Below the pieces are notes generated by a model. The model was not told the origin of the DNA, did not search any database, and worked only from the letters and a program-made list of their open reading frames with translations. The translations under genes were made by a program, and so were the position numbers. Positions 1 to 7,439 of a DNA stretch of 12,850 nucleotides are shown here, one piece after another. Source of the stretch: Sulfuricurvum sp. (GTDB taxonomy: Bacteria; Campylobacterota; Campylobacteria; Campylobacterales; Sulfurimonadaceae); assembly GCA_024635855.1 (NCBI GenBank), contig JAGXHZ010000118.1, positions 1-12,850 on the forward strand, written 5' to 3'. Positions within the stretch are counted from its first letter, which is position 1; every line of letters begins with the position of its first letter.

Positions 1-184
1 CAATGAGGACGATTGAATATTCTTGCGCCAGTGTGCGTATCTCTTCATGGATAGCAGTTGCGATGACCGTTAGGTTTGGTGAAAACTTCACCAGTTGCTC
101 AATCTTACGAAGAGCCACTTCACCTGCACCGATTACGAGACAATCTTGATCTTTCAAATCAACGAACATGGGAAAAAGTGCCAT
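1..184 (-). CDS. Siroheme synthase N-terminal domain: precorrin-2 dehydrogenase / sirohydrochlorin ferrochelatase (5' part only)
   Basis: Read on the minus strand from ATG at 184, the frame is open to the window edge and gives about 61 residues beginning MALFPMFVDLKDQDCLVIGAG. The early beta-strand followed by G-A-G-E-V-A-L-R-K is the NAD-binding loop of the CysG N-terminal / Met8 family, which oxidises precorrin-2 to sirohydrochlorin and inserts iron to give siroheme. An AAGGAA ribosome site lies at 189-194. The gene is divergent from cobA, which supplies its substrate, and next to the siroheme enzyme NirA, which supports the call. A separate methyltransferase gene next door suggests that this is the stand-alone dehydrogenase/chelatase and not full-length CysG. 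The C-terminal part lies outside the window, so the domain content there is unseen. Confidence 0.85.
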   Translation of the reverse strand, partial: MALFPMFVDLKDQDCLVIGAGEVALRKIEQLVKFSPNLTVIATAIHEEIRTLAQEYSIVLI

Positions 185-217
185 AACATTCCTTTGTGCT
201 TAAAAAATAATCAATTT

Positions 218-223
218 ATTGTA
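218..223 (-). promoter_or_regulatory. Candidate -10 box for the siroheme synthase gene
   Basis: On the minus strand this reads TACAAT, about 34 bases upstream of the ATG at 184, giving a predicted leader of roughly 27 bases containing the AAGGAA site. No convincing -35 is visible, which is usual for Campylobacterota sigma-70 promoters. The whole 101-base divergent spacer (185-285) is AT-rich and contains no sigma-54 type GG/GC pair that I could find. Confidence 0.4.
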
Positions 224-244
224 TTTCTAAACCTCATTTTACAC

Positions 245-250
245 TATTAT
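245..250 (+). promoter_or_regulatory. Candidate -10 box for the cobA-nirA-narB operon
   Basis: TATTAT lies in an AT-rich stretch about 36 bases before the cobA ATG, giving a predicted leader of about 28 bases. TACACT, starting at 240, is an alternative overlapping choice. It is back to back with the divergent promoter, so one regulator bound in the spacer could act on both sides; no operator could be identified. Confidence 0.35.
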
Positions 251-285
251 TTTGAAGATTAAAAAGTCCTAATAAGGAAAATACG

Positions 286-1062
286 ATGAGCGGACACCTT
301 TATTTGATTGGATGCGGACCGGGAGATGCCGATTTGCTAACCCTCAAAGCCCTAAAAACTATTCAAAAACTCGATGTTGCCCTGATCGATCATCTCCTTA
401 CCCAAGAGATCATTGATTTGATTCCATTGCAGACCAAAGTTGTCTTCGTTGGAAAAGAAAAAGGTCGCCACAGTTCAACCCAAGAGGAGATTAATATCCT
501 CATTGCCAAGTATGCCCTAAGCGGTTTAAATGTCGGTCGTCTCAAGTGCGGTGACCCCTATATTTTCGGACGCGGAACGGAAGAAGCCATTTATGCGATG
601 GAACACGGTATTCATACCGAAGTAATTCCGGGGATATCTTCAGCACTCTGCGGTCCGCTCTCAGCCGGAATCGCCCCGACTGCACGCGGATATGCCACGG
701 GAATGTCGGTTGTATCCGCTCATCTAGCAGGTGATCGAGTGAATTTGGAATGGATACCCTTGCTAAATATGAAGAACCATACAACAATCGTTTTGATGGG
801 TCTCAGCCGTGCAGAGCAAATTACAGCCGAGGCACTGGATAAAGGGATTAGCCCTGCGCTCAATGTCGCTATCGTTTCCAATGCCACAACACAGCATCAA
901 AGCACGATTATCACGACACTGTTAGATTTGCCAAAAGCTGCCAAAAAAGCACCCAAACCTGCCATCATCATTTTTGGTGATGTCGTCGCACTCGAATCCA
1001 AACTTCCAAAATACATCCATGAGATCAAGGAGACCGCACATGACATCGCTAATGCAGGCTAA
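286..1062 (+). CDS. cobA: Uroporphyrinogen-III C-methyltransferase (SUMT)
   Basis: 258 residues, the normal size for a single-domain SUMT. The enzyme transfers two methyl groups from S-adenosylmethionine to uroporphyrinogen III to give precorrin-2, the branch point to siroheme and cobalamin. Visible motifs are the N-terminal YLIGCGPGD loop (residues 6-14), the C-G-D-P-Y-I-F-G-R-G segment with GDP at 89-91 that contacts S-adenosylmethionine, VIPGISSA, and the late GIAPTARGYA segment. In most SUMTs the last motif is GIPLTHRGYA, so this copy carries A-P for P-L and A for H. An AAGGAA ribosome site at 274-279 supports the ATG at 286. The 3' end overlaps the nirA start by 23 bases. The position beside the precorrin-2 dehydrogenase and NirA indicates that it serves siroheme synthesis; a role in cobalamin synthesis cannot be excluded. 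Confidence 0.93.
   Translation: MSGHLYLIGCGPGDADLLTLKALKTIQKLDVALIDHLLTQEIIDLIPLQTKVVFVGKEKGRHSSTQEEINILIAKYALSGLNVGRLKCGDPYIFGRGTEEAIYAMEHGIHTEVIPGISSALCGPLSAGIAPTARGYATGMSVVSAHLAGDRVNLEWIPLLNMKNHTTIVLMGLSRAEQITAEALDKGISPALNVAIVSNATTQHQSTIITTLLDLPKAAKKAPKPAIIIFGDVVALESKLPKYIHEIKETAHDIANAG
1027..1032 (+). promoter_or_regulatory. Ribosome binding site that fixes the nirA start at 1040
   Basis: AAGGAG lies 7 bases before ATG 1040, inside the end of cobA. The same frame is open further upstream with an ATG at 974, but that would give a 22-residue Ser/Arg-rich extension deep inside cobA with no comparable ribosome site, so 1040 is the better start. Confidence 0.75.
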
Positions 1063-2686
1063 TGAAGCACGCAGTGCCAAACGCCACAAAACTGAAACCA
1101 TCAAAGACGCTTTCAACGCTCAAGAGGCATGGAAAAGACTGATCGGATATTCCAAAACAGGGTACGCTTCCATCACCGACGAAGACAAAGATTTCGTCCT
1201 CAAAAGTTTCGGTGTTTTTGACCGCCCTGCTACTCCTGAGCGGTTTATGATTCGTGTACGAATCGCCGGAGGTGCCCTCACATCGCACCAAGCATCTGTA
1301 TTGGCAGATGTCGCACAACGTTTCGGGCGTGACTATATCGATCTCACTACCCGTCAGCAGATCGAACTGCGCTATGTTACTATCAAAGATCTTCCTGAGG
1401 CATTGAGTGCTTTAGAGAGCGTCGGACTCACCAGTTATCAAACCGGAGTCGATAATTTCCGCAACATCCTCCTCGACCCGCTCGATGGATTAGCGATGGA
1501 TAACATACTCTCCTGCAAAAGCATCCTCCAAGAGATTCAAGGGGTATTTTTAAAACAAGAAGAATGGATCACCACCCTCCCTCGTAAATTCAACATCGGG
1601 ATAAACGGCTCACTCTCCAACCGCTGCAACATCTTCGGTCAAGACTTCGCCCTAGCTCTTGCTCAAAAAGAGGGAGAATACGGTTTTAATCTCTATCTGG
1701 GAGGACGTGTCGGGCATCTCGCCCAAAGTGCCGATATGTTTGTCATCCCCACACAGGCAAAAGCGGTATTTACAGCCGTTGCATCGCTTTTTAAAACCTA
1801 CGGTTTTCGGGATAATCGCAACAAAAATCGCCTCAAATTCCTCATCGATGCGGTTGGTATGGAGGAGTTTCGCAGTGCCATTATCGAAGCCCTCGGGTTT
1901 GATATGCCTCATGCAGGAACAACACTATGTGATGCCGAGGGGGGAGATCATTACGGCCGTATCGAACTCAAAGACGGAACATTTGCCCTCTATGCAGCTG
2001 TCCCCTCAGGTGTCTTTAGCGGCAGCGATTTGATGGAAGCCGCTCGAATAGCAAAATCCCAAAACGGAGCCATCCGTCTCACCATCGAGCAAAACCTCAT
2101 CCTAAGCGGAATTCGTGATGAAATCACCGCCCTTGAATCACCGCTCTTTCTCAAATACCCCAACCGACCATCGCCATATATGGCAAACCTCATCGCGTGC
2201 GCCGGAAGCGAACACTGCCCCTTTGGCGTAATTCCCGGAAAACCCGATGCGATTGTCATGAGTGAGTATTTAAGCCAACATGTCCCGATTGATAATGCAA
2301 AAGTACGCCTGTATTGGTCAGCATGCATCAAAGGGTGCGGAATCCACGGTGCGGGAGATTTGGGATTTGTGGGGTGCAAAGTTCCTCGTGATGGGAAAAC
2401 GACTCTTGGAGTCGATATCTTCCTCGGCGGAAGTCTCAGCCACAATGACGAAGAGGCGAAACTCTTTCTAAAAGGGATCGTACTCGAAGAGGCACCTCAC
2501 TACGTAGCGGAATTGATGAAACTTTATCGGGATACTCGATTGGATAGTGAGAGTTTAGAGAAGTTTATTAAACGTCTTCGTTCCCACTATGAAATCAGCG
2601 AGATTGCCGATATCGTGCGCCACAACTACACCATGACACATGAGTCTAACAATGATTTTCAAAGCTTTGATCGGATTTCCAGATGA
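1040..2686 (+). CDS. nirA: Siroheme/4Fe-4S nitrite reductase, assimilatory (ferredoxin-type NirA family)
   Basis: 548 residues from the ATG at 1040. It belongs to the nitrite/sulfite reductase family, which carries out six-electron reduction on a coupled siroheme-[4Fe-4S] centre; nitrite to ammonium is inferred here from the neighbours. It shows the two-repeat architecture: an N-terminal ferredoxin-like half with F-M-I-R-V-R-I and T-T-R-Q-Q-I-E-L-R, a central L-P-R-K-F-N-I-G segment of the anion and siroheme pocket, and a C-terminal half with the cluster cysteines C387 and C393 (C-x5-C) and C429 and C433 (C-x3-C), in the family's usual spacing. The second pair reads A-C-I-K-G-C-G-I-H, where plant and cyanobacterial enzymes have C-P-N-S-C-G. 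There is no FAD or NADH domain, so the donor is probably ferredoxin. The stop overlaps the narB ATG as ATGA, suggesting translational coupling. Sulfite reductase is the main alternative; the adjacent nitrate reductase argues against it. Confidence 0.9.
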   Translation: MTSLMQANEARSAKRHKTETIKDAFNAQEAWKRLIGYSKTGYASITDEDKDFVLKSFGVFDRPATPERFMIRVRIAGGALTSHQASVLADVAQRFGRDYIDLTTRQQIELRYVTIKDLPEALSALESVGLTSYQTGVDNFRNILLDPLDGLAMDNILSCKSILQEIQGVFLKQEEWITTLPRKFNIGINGSLSNRCNIFGQDFALALAQKEGEYGFNLYLGGRVGHLAQSADMFVIPTQAKAVFTAVASLFKTYGFRDNRNKNRLKFLIDAVGMEEFRSAIIEALGFDMPHAGTTLCDAEGGDHYGRIELKDGTFALYAAVPSGVFSGSDLMEAARIAKSQNGAIRLTIEQNLILSGIRDEITALESPLFLKYPNRPSPYMANLIACAGSEHCPFGVIPGKPDAIVMSEYLSQHVPIDNAKVRLYWSACIKGCGIHGAGDLGFVGCKVPRDGKTTLGVDIFLGGSLSHNDEEAKLFLKGIVLEEAPHYVAELMKLYRDTRLDSESLEKFIKRLRSHYEISEIADIVRHNYTMTHESNNDFQSFDRISR

Positions 2687-4704
2687 GTGGATCAATCGCT
2701 ACCGGATGCCCATTTTGTGGTACTGGGTGTGCTTTAAACGTAGAATGCAGCGATAAAGGATATAAAGTCAAAGGGGACAAAAGCAATCCGTCCACCTTAG
2801 GGGATTTGTGTTTTAAACCGATTCAAATGGCAAAAGCGCTTGATACTGCCCGTTTGCATGCCCCGTTATACCGAGAAGATAAAAATGGTCCGTTTGAAGA
2901 GATTTCTTGGGAAAAAGCCCTCGATCTTGTTACTCAAAATATCACTTCCCTTTCCAAAGAAGAACTCTATTTTTACCTCTCAGGACAGCTTCTTACCGAA
3001 GAGAGCTATCTTTTTACCAAACTGATTAAAGGACATTTAGGAACCAACAACGTCGATGCTAACTCCCGACTCTGTATGGCAAGTGCGGTCGTTGCGCACA
3101 AAATGGTTTTTGGAAGCGACGGTCCCGTAGGAAATTACCAAGACATTGATGATGCCGATGTGACACTTATCAGCGGTTCGAACCCTGCTTGGGCGCACCC
3201 GATTGTATTTCGACGCATCTTGGCACGTAAAAAATCTCATCCCAATACACTCATCATCACCATCGATCCCATCCGTACCGAAACGGCACAAAAAAGCGAC
3301 CTTTGGATTGGTCTGCACAGCGGAAGTGATACCCTGTTTTACAATACACTCTTAGGTGAACTCTATCGACGAAATCAGTGCGATATTGATTTTATCCAAT
3401 GCTCCTCGCAAGGATTTGAAAACACTCTGGTCGAAGCCCTTAAAACTCCCTATCACGATGCCATCAAATCGTGCGGTATACCCATAGAAGCCTCCGAACA
3501 ACTCCTTCAAGCGCTGGGATCGGATAAAAAAATACTCGGTCTGTGGTGTCAAGGACTCAACCAAGCACATGATGGCGTGATGCGCAACATTGGTTTTATC
3601 AATCTCTTTTTAGCAACAGGCAGACTAAATGCCACCAAAGGCTCACCTTTATCTCTGACAGGTCAACCCAATGCTATGGGAGGACGAGAGACGGGCTATC
3701 TCTCAATTGCTCTTCCGGGGTATCGGGATGTTCGAAATCGTGATGATCGAATCGCCTGTGAAACTCACTGGAATCTTCCGAAAAATGCCATCTCACCAGA
3801 GGTAGGTATCACCATTACCGAAGCCGTGGATTCCATACTCTGCAATAAAACCAAATTTTTATGGGTCGCTTGCACCAACCCTCTCCTAAGCCTGAGCGAT
3901 GTCACAAAAACCAAACGAGCACTTGTATCTCCTGACCTTTTTTTAGTCGTTCAAGATTGCATTCTCAGCGAAACGGCTGCTTTAGCAAACTTGGTATTGC
4001 CAACTTTCGGATGGGGCGAAAAAGAGGGGAGCATGACCAACTCCGAACGTTTCATCAAACGCGTACGATCGTTTAAAGCTCCGCCAGTAGGAGCCAAAAG
4101 CGACCTTGATATTATTTGTGATATTGCCAAAAAACTAGGATTAAGCGGATTTGAATACCGTAATACCAAAGACGTGTACGATGAGTACAAAGCCCTTACA
4201 GCAAAACGATTATGTGACCAAAGCACACAAGAATATGAAACCCTCTCCTATCAATGGGGAGGAGAACGCCTTTATACCGATGAGATATTTCCAACAACAT
4301 CGGGCAAAGTACAGTTTCATCCTATCATCTCCTCCACTTTAACTCTTGAAGAGAATAGTTATGTCCTCATTACTGGAAGAACTAAAAAACAATGGCACAC
4401 CATGACCAGAACAGGATTAGTCGATGAACTCCTAAAAGACGAAGAACATCCCTATCTGCTTATGAATGCTTCCGAAGCGCTTGCAATGAATCTAAATGAA
4501 GGTGCCAGCGTTATAGTTTCCAATAACCTTGGACAGCTTGAACTTCCTATTCGCTTTGGAGAACTCGCCTCACGCCATCTCTTTGCCCCTTTTGGCTATC
4601 CGAAAGCTCCCATAAATACGTTAATCCCCACCATTAACGACCCTTTTTCATTTCAAAGTGCTTTAAAATCTGCACAAGTCACCCTAAGTACAAAAAGGAT
4701 ATGA
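2683..4704 (+). CDS. narB: Assimilatory nitrate reductase, molybdopterin (Mo-bisMGD) catalytic subunit
   Basis: 673 residues, cytoplasmic: no twin-arginine signal, the protein begins directly with the cluster motif. C9, C12, C16 and C43 (C-x2-C-x3-C-x26-C) bind the N-terminal [4Fe-4S] cluster. C131, in S-R-L-C-M-A-S, is the expected molybdenum ligand. The C-terminal dinucleotide-binding domain starts near residue 560 with T-G-R-T-K-K-Q-W-H-T-M-T-R-T-G, a strong NasA/NarB signature. It reduces nitrate to nitrite for the nirA product encoded just upstream. It lacks the extra C-terminal [2Fe-2S] (BFD-like) domain of NADH-linked NasA enzymes and no flavoprotein subunit gene is next to it, so it resembles cyanobacterial ferredoxin-dependent NarB, though somewhat shorter. 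After C43 the usual L-C-x-K-G reads L-C-F-K-P. nasA would be an equally valid name. The start is fixed by the ATGA overlap with nirA. Confidence 0.9.
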   Translation: MSGSIATGCPFCGTGCALNVECSDKGYKVKGDKSNPSTLGDLCFKPIQMAKALDTARLHAPLYREDKNGPFEEISWEKALDLVTQNITSLSKEELYFYLSGQLLTEESYLFTKLIKGHLGTNNVDANSRLCMASAVVAHKMVFGSDGPVGNYQDIDDADVTLISGSNPAWAHPIVFRRILARKKSHPNTLIITIDPIRTETAQKSDLWIGLHSGSDTLFYNTLLGELYRRNQCDIDFIQCSSQGFENTLVEALKTPYHDAIKSCGIPIEASEQLLQALGSDKKILGLWCQGLNQAHDGVMRNIGFINLFLATGRLNATKGSPLSLTGQPNAMGGRETGYLSIALPGYRDVRNRDDRIACETHWNLPKNAISPEVGITITEAVDSILCNKTKFLWVACTNPLLSLSDVTKTKRALVSPDLFLVVQDCILSETAALANLVLPTFGWGEKEGSMTNSERFIKRVRSFKAPPVGAKSDLDIICDIAKKLGLSGFEYRNTKDVYDEYKALTAKRLCDQSTQEYETLSYQWGGERLYTDEIFPTTSGKVQFHPIISSTLTLEENSYVLITGRTKKQWHTMTRTGLVDELLKDEEHPYLLMNASEALAMNLNEGASVIVSNNLGQLELPIRFGELASRHLFAPFGYPKAPINTLIPTINDPFSFQSALKSAQVTLSTKRI

Positions 4705-4713
4705 CTATTTCGC

Positions 4714-4719
4714 TATAAT
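4714..4719 (+). promoter_or_regulatory. Consensus -10 box TATAAT, possible leaderless promoter
   Basis: A perfect TATAAT sits 10 bases after the narB stop and ends only 7 bases before the ATG at 4727. With normal spacing, transcription would begin at or within a base or two of that ATG. No -35 hexamer is visible, as is common in this phylum. It probably drives the small membrane protein and the ABC-F gene independently of the nitrate operon. Confidence 0.6.
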
Positions 4720-4726
4720 TCGCCCT

Positions 4727-5050
4727 ATGAATAATGAACCTTTTACCTTCCACATTGACCCAACCCCAACCCTTCCGACACGCAGGTGTCGATTTATGGC
4801 ACGTTGTTTGGGATGGGCTTTGAGCTATGGAAATTACGCTTTAGCCCTTTTAATATGGTGGAAAAGCGATTGGTTTATCGCTATTGGAACGCTTTTATTG
4901 GGGTTTATACTCTTTGGAATCCTCCGCTCCAAACTGCGCAACGACTCAATCCCCCTAGCTCAACGTGAATACGAATACAACGATTATGCCATCGCAACAT
5001 GGTATCTCTCACGCAATACCTGTTTTACCATCTCCACACCTACGGAATAA
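4727..5050 (+). CDS. Small two-helix membrane protein of unknown function
   Basis: 107 residues. I do not recognise the family. Two hydrophobic stretches are visible, roughly residues 27-45 (C-L-G-W-A-L-S-Y-G-N-Y-A-L-A-L-L-I-W-W) and 49-66 (W-F-I-A-I-G-T-L-L-L-G-F-I-L-F-G-I-L), joined by a short W-K-S-D turn, suggesting a helical hairpin. Before them is a Pro/Thr-rich stretch and an Arg-rich patch near residue 20; after them a polar tail rich in Tyr, Asn and Glu. No Shine-Dalgarno sequence precedes the ATG, and a TATAAT box lies so close that the message may be leaderless. The stop is only 3 bases from the ABC-F start, so the two are likely co-transcribed. A shorter open frame in another phase (4786-4968) overlaps it; I prefer this one because it spans the whole gap from promoter to ABC-F gene. 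Confidence 0.65.
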   Translation: MNNEPFTFHIDPTPTLPTRRCRFMARCLGWALSYGNYALALLIWWKSDWFIAIGTLLLGFILFGILRSKLRNDSIPLAQREYEYNDYAIATWYLSRNTCFTISTPTE

Positions 5051-5053
5051 TTT

Positions 5054-7003
5054 ATGGCATTAGTCGATTTACTCGGTGTTAGCAAACACTACGAAGCGCA
5101 GAAAATTTTAGAAAATATTAACTTTCACATCGATGAGGGTGAGCGTGTCGTTATCGTCGGTAAAAACGGCAGCGGCAAATCAACTCTGATGAAAATCGTC
5201 CACGGTTCACTTGATGCCGATGAGGGCGAGCGCATGACACGCCAAGGCATTGAGATCAAAATGCTCTCTCAAGTTCCGAAATTTGACCCGTCTCATACGG
5301 TTCGTGAAGCCGTTGAAGCAGGATTAGGAGAGCTTCGAACCTCCAAAGTCCGTTTTGATGAGATTTCTGCCCTTCTCGCAACCGAATATGAAAATACCGC
5401 CCTATTGGACGAACAAGCACGTCTCAGCAATTTCCTCGATCATCATAACGCTTGGAATTTGGACGATAAAATCGAGCGCATCATGCACCACTTTATGCTT
5501 ACGGAGTATGAAAATAAAAACGTTGATCTCCTAAGCGGAGGGGAACAGCGTCGTGTCGCTCTGGCATCACTGCTGCTTCTCAAGCCCGATATTCTACTGC
5601 TGGATGAACCCACCAATCACCTCGATGTTTACATGGTAGAGTTTCTCGAAGAACTGATTTTAAAAGAAAAGTTTACTCTCCTTTTTATCTCTCATGACCG
5701 TTATTTTATCGATCAAATTGCCACAAAAACCATCGAAGTGGAAGATTGTACTTTGCGTGAATTCACCGGCGGATATAGCAACTATCTGACACAAAAACAA
5801 GAACTCTTGCGAACGATGGCTCAACAGCACGACAACCTCCTCAAACTGCTTAAAACCGAAAATGAGTGGCTCTCACGTGGGGTAAAAGCACGTCTAAAAC
5901 GTAACGAAGGACGTAAAGAACGTGTATTGGCTCTACGTGAAGATGCCAAAAATAATCCCACTAAAATCCACAAGATGCGCCTCGAACTGGAACGCGAAGC
6001 CAAACATTTTAACCGAGGAGAAGGGGTAAATCGTCAAAAGATGCTCTTTGAATTGGAGCATTTAGGTCTGACACTGGGAGATAAACTTCTTATCAAAGAT
6101 TTCTCAACGCGGATTTTGCAAAAAGATGTCATCGCCGTCGTAGGACCCAACGGAAGCGGAAAATCAACTCTCCTCAAAGCCCTGCTTGGACGACTTAAAC
6201 CTACAAGCGGAATTATCAAGCAAGGGGAACTAAGCATTGGCTATTTCGATCAACACCGCGAAATGCTCGATGATTCACTCAACCTCATTGAGACGTTTTG
6301 TCCTCATGGCGGTGATCGCGTCGATGCACAAGGGACAGATTATCATGTCTATGGCTATCTTAAAAACTTTCTTTTTCCCAGAGAATTTTTGGATAAAAAA
6401 ATCGGGACTCTCAGCGGAGGAGAAAAAAACCGCGTCGCACTCGCCCTCCTCTTTACCAAAAAAGTCGATTGTCTTATCCTCGATGAACCGACCAACGATC
6501 TCGATATCCCCACCATCAATATCCTCGAAGAGAAACTCCAAAACTTCCCAGGCGCTGTCATACTGGTAAGCCATGACCGCTATTTCGTCGATAAAATTGC
6601 TAAAAAACTCTTTATTTTCAAGGGTGATGGGACGATCGAAGAGAGTCTAAAAGCTTACAGTGAATACCTCGACGATGAAAAAGAGCTTCAAGAGATGGAT
6701 GCAATGGCACTGGAATTTTCTAAAACTGCCACAGTACAAAGCATCGTTGAAAAACCAAAAGTATTCAAACTCACCTACAATGAAACTCGAGCTTTGGAGA
6801 CTTTACCCAAAGAAATTGAGTTAATTGAAGCTAAAATGGATGAACTTAACGCATGTTTAGCCAATCCAAAGTGTTATGAAGAAAAGGGAATTCGTACTTT
6901 GGCGGATGAACTCGAAAAAACCAAAGCGCTTTATGAAGAAAAGGTAGAAGAGTTACTGACAATCGAAGAAAAAGCAGAAGAAATAGAAGCACTCAAAAAA
7001 TAA
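5054..7003 (+). CDS. uup: ABC-F family ATPase, Uup type, with C-terminal coiled coil
   Basis: 649 residues with two ABC ATPase domains in one chain and no membrane segment, the hallmark of ABC-F proteins, which act on ribosomes and not as transporters. Domain 1: Walker A G-K-N-G-S-G-K-S-T at 36-44, signature L-S-G-G-E-Q at 160-165, Walker B with D184 and catalytic E185, H-loop in S-H-D-R-Y-F. Domain 2: Walker A G-P-N-G-S-G-K-S-T at 364-372, signature L-S-G-G-E-K from 453, D477 and E478, second S-H-D-R-Y-F. A charged inter-domain linker (about 250-310) fits the arm that reaches towards the peptidyl-transferase region. From about residue 575 to the end is a Glu/Lys/Leu-rich coiled coil like the Uup C-terminal domain, which in E. 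coli Uup contributes to nucleic-acid binding. All catalytic residues are intact. A weak GGAA at 5044-5047 serves as ribosome site. Uup-like is the best fit; the exact ABC-F subclass is an inference. Confidence 0.9.
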   Translation: MALVDLLGVSKHYEAQKILENINFHIDEGERVVIVGKNGSGKSTLMKIVHGSLDADEGERMTRQGIEIKMLSQVPKFDPSHTVREAVEAGLGELRTSKVRFDEISALLATEYENTALLDEQARLSNFLDHHNAWNLDDKIERIMHHFMLTEYENKNVDLLSGGEQRRVALASLLLLKPDILLLDEPTNHLDVYMVEFLEELILKEKFTLLFISHDRYFIDQIATKTIEVEDCTLREFTGGYSNYLTQKQELLRTMAQQHDNLLKLLKTENEWLSRGVKARLKRNEGRKERVLALREDAKNNPTKIHKMRLELEREAKHFNRGEGVNRQKMLFELEHLGLTLGDKLLIKDFSTRILQKDVIAVVGPNGSGKSTLLKALLGRLKPTSGIIKQGELSIGYFDQHREMLDDSLNLIETFCPHGGDRVDAQGTDYHVYGYLKNFLFPREFLDKKIGTLSGGEKNRVALALLFTKKVDCLILDEPTNDLDIPTINILEEKLQNFPGAVILVSHDRYFVDKIAKKLFIFKGDGTIEESLKAYSEYLDDEKELQEMDAMALEFSKTATVQSIVEKPKVFKLTYNETRALETLPKEIELIEAKMDELNACLANPKCYEEKGIRTLADELEKTKALYEEKVEELLTIEEKAEEIEALKK

Positions 7004-7054
7004 TTAACAACCCACTTTACGGTAAAAGCAGGACGATTAACGCCCTCCCTTTCC

Positions 7055-7372
7055 TTAATACGTTCCGCCGCCTTTATTCATCCCATTTGGGGTACGATTT
7101 TCAGGAGGACGCTTATTTAACTTTTCTTTTTGTTCTTTCGTCATTTTTTGCTCACGGGACATCAGTTCATTATTAAGCTGATCACGCTCTTCTTGAGACA
7201 TCATCATCCCTCGTTTTTCCAACAGCTCATCTGTTTTCATGTTTTTAAAACGATTTTGAACTTCGTTTTGGACTTTATTTTGCATTTGATCTTCATTTTT
7301 CATCGATGTATCAGCCAATGCCAACGTTGCCAAAATAGCCGAAGCCGACACTAAACTTATTAATGCTTTCAT
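7055..7372 (-). CDS. Small exported Met/Lys/Gln-rich protein of unknown function
   Basis: 105 residues. A clear signal peptide (M-K-A-L-I-S-L-V-S-A-S-A-I-L-A-T-L-A-L-A, likely cut after residue 20) is followed by a highly charged, Cys-free, probably helical region that ends in a Pro/Asn/Gly tail (R-P-P-E-N-R-T-P-N-G). The helical part looks like an imperfect internal repeat: E-L-L-E-K-R-G-M-M-M-S-Q-E-E-R-D-Q-L-N, then E-L-M-S-R-E-Q-K-M-T-K-E-Q-K-E-K-L-N, with Met-Ser/Thr followed by Glu and Leu-Asn in the same places. The start is well supported by GGAGGT at 7378-7383. The spacer 7373-7439 holds a possible TAGAAT -10 at 7400-7405 on the same strand, so it may have its own promoter. I do not recognise the family; a periplasmic metal- or protein-binding role would be a guess. 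Confidence 0.75.
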   Translation of the reverse strand: MKALISLVSASAILATLALADTSMKNEDQMQNKVQNEVQNRFKNMKTDELLEKRGMMMSQEERDQLNNELMSREQKMTKEQKEKLNKRPPENRTPNGMNKGGGTY

Positions 7373-7439
7373 ATGAAACCTCCGAATTGATATAGAAATA
7401 TTCTACTCCAATCAAATAAGTAAAAAATGAGTTAAAAAA

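Noticed and set aside
185..285. Search for sigma-54 or other nitrogen-control sites in the divergent spacer
   Set aside because: No GG-N10-GC pattern or clear dyad was found in the AT-rich spacer.
974..1039. Upstream ATG that would extend NirA by 22 residues
   Set aside because: It lies deep in cobA without a ribosome site, whereas ATG 1040 has AAGGAG at ideal spacing.
4786..4968. Overlapping 60-codon frame inside the small membrane protein gene, starting at GTG and rich in aromatic residues (GFELWKLRF)
   Set aside because: It covers only part of the gap, has no ribosome site and no link to the promoter or the ABC-F start. The 107-residue frame fills the whole interval; comparative data would be needed to overturn this.
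7004..7054. Possible bidirectional terminator in the convergent gap between the ABC-F gene and the exported protein gene
   Set aside because: The only symmetry (TTTACGGTAAA) leaves a one-base loop and has no T-tract, so it cannot be supported as a terminator.
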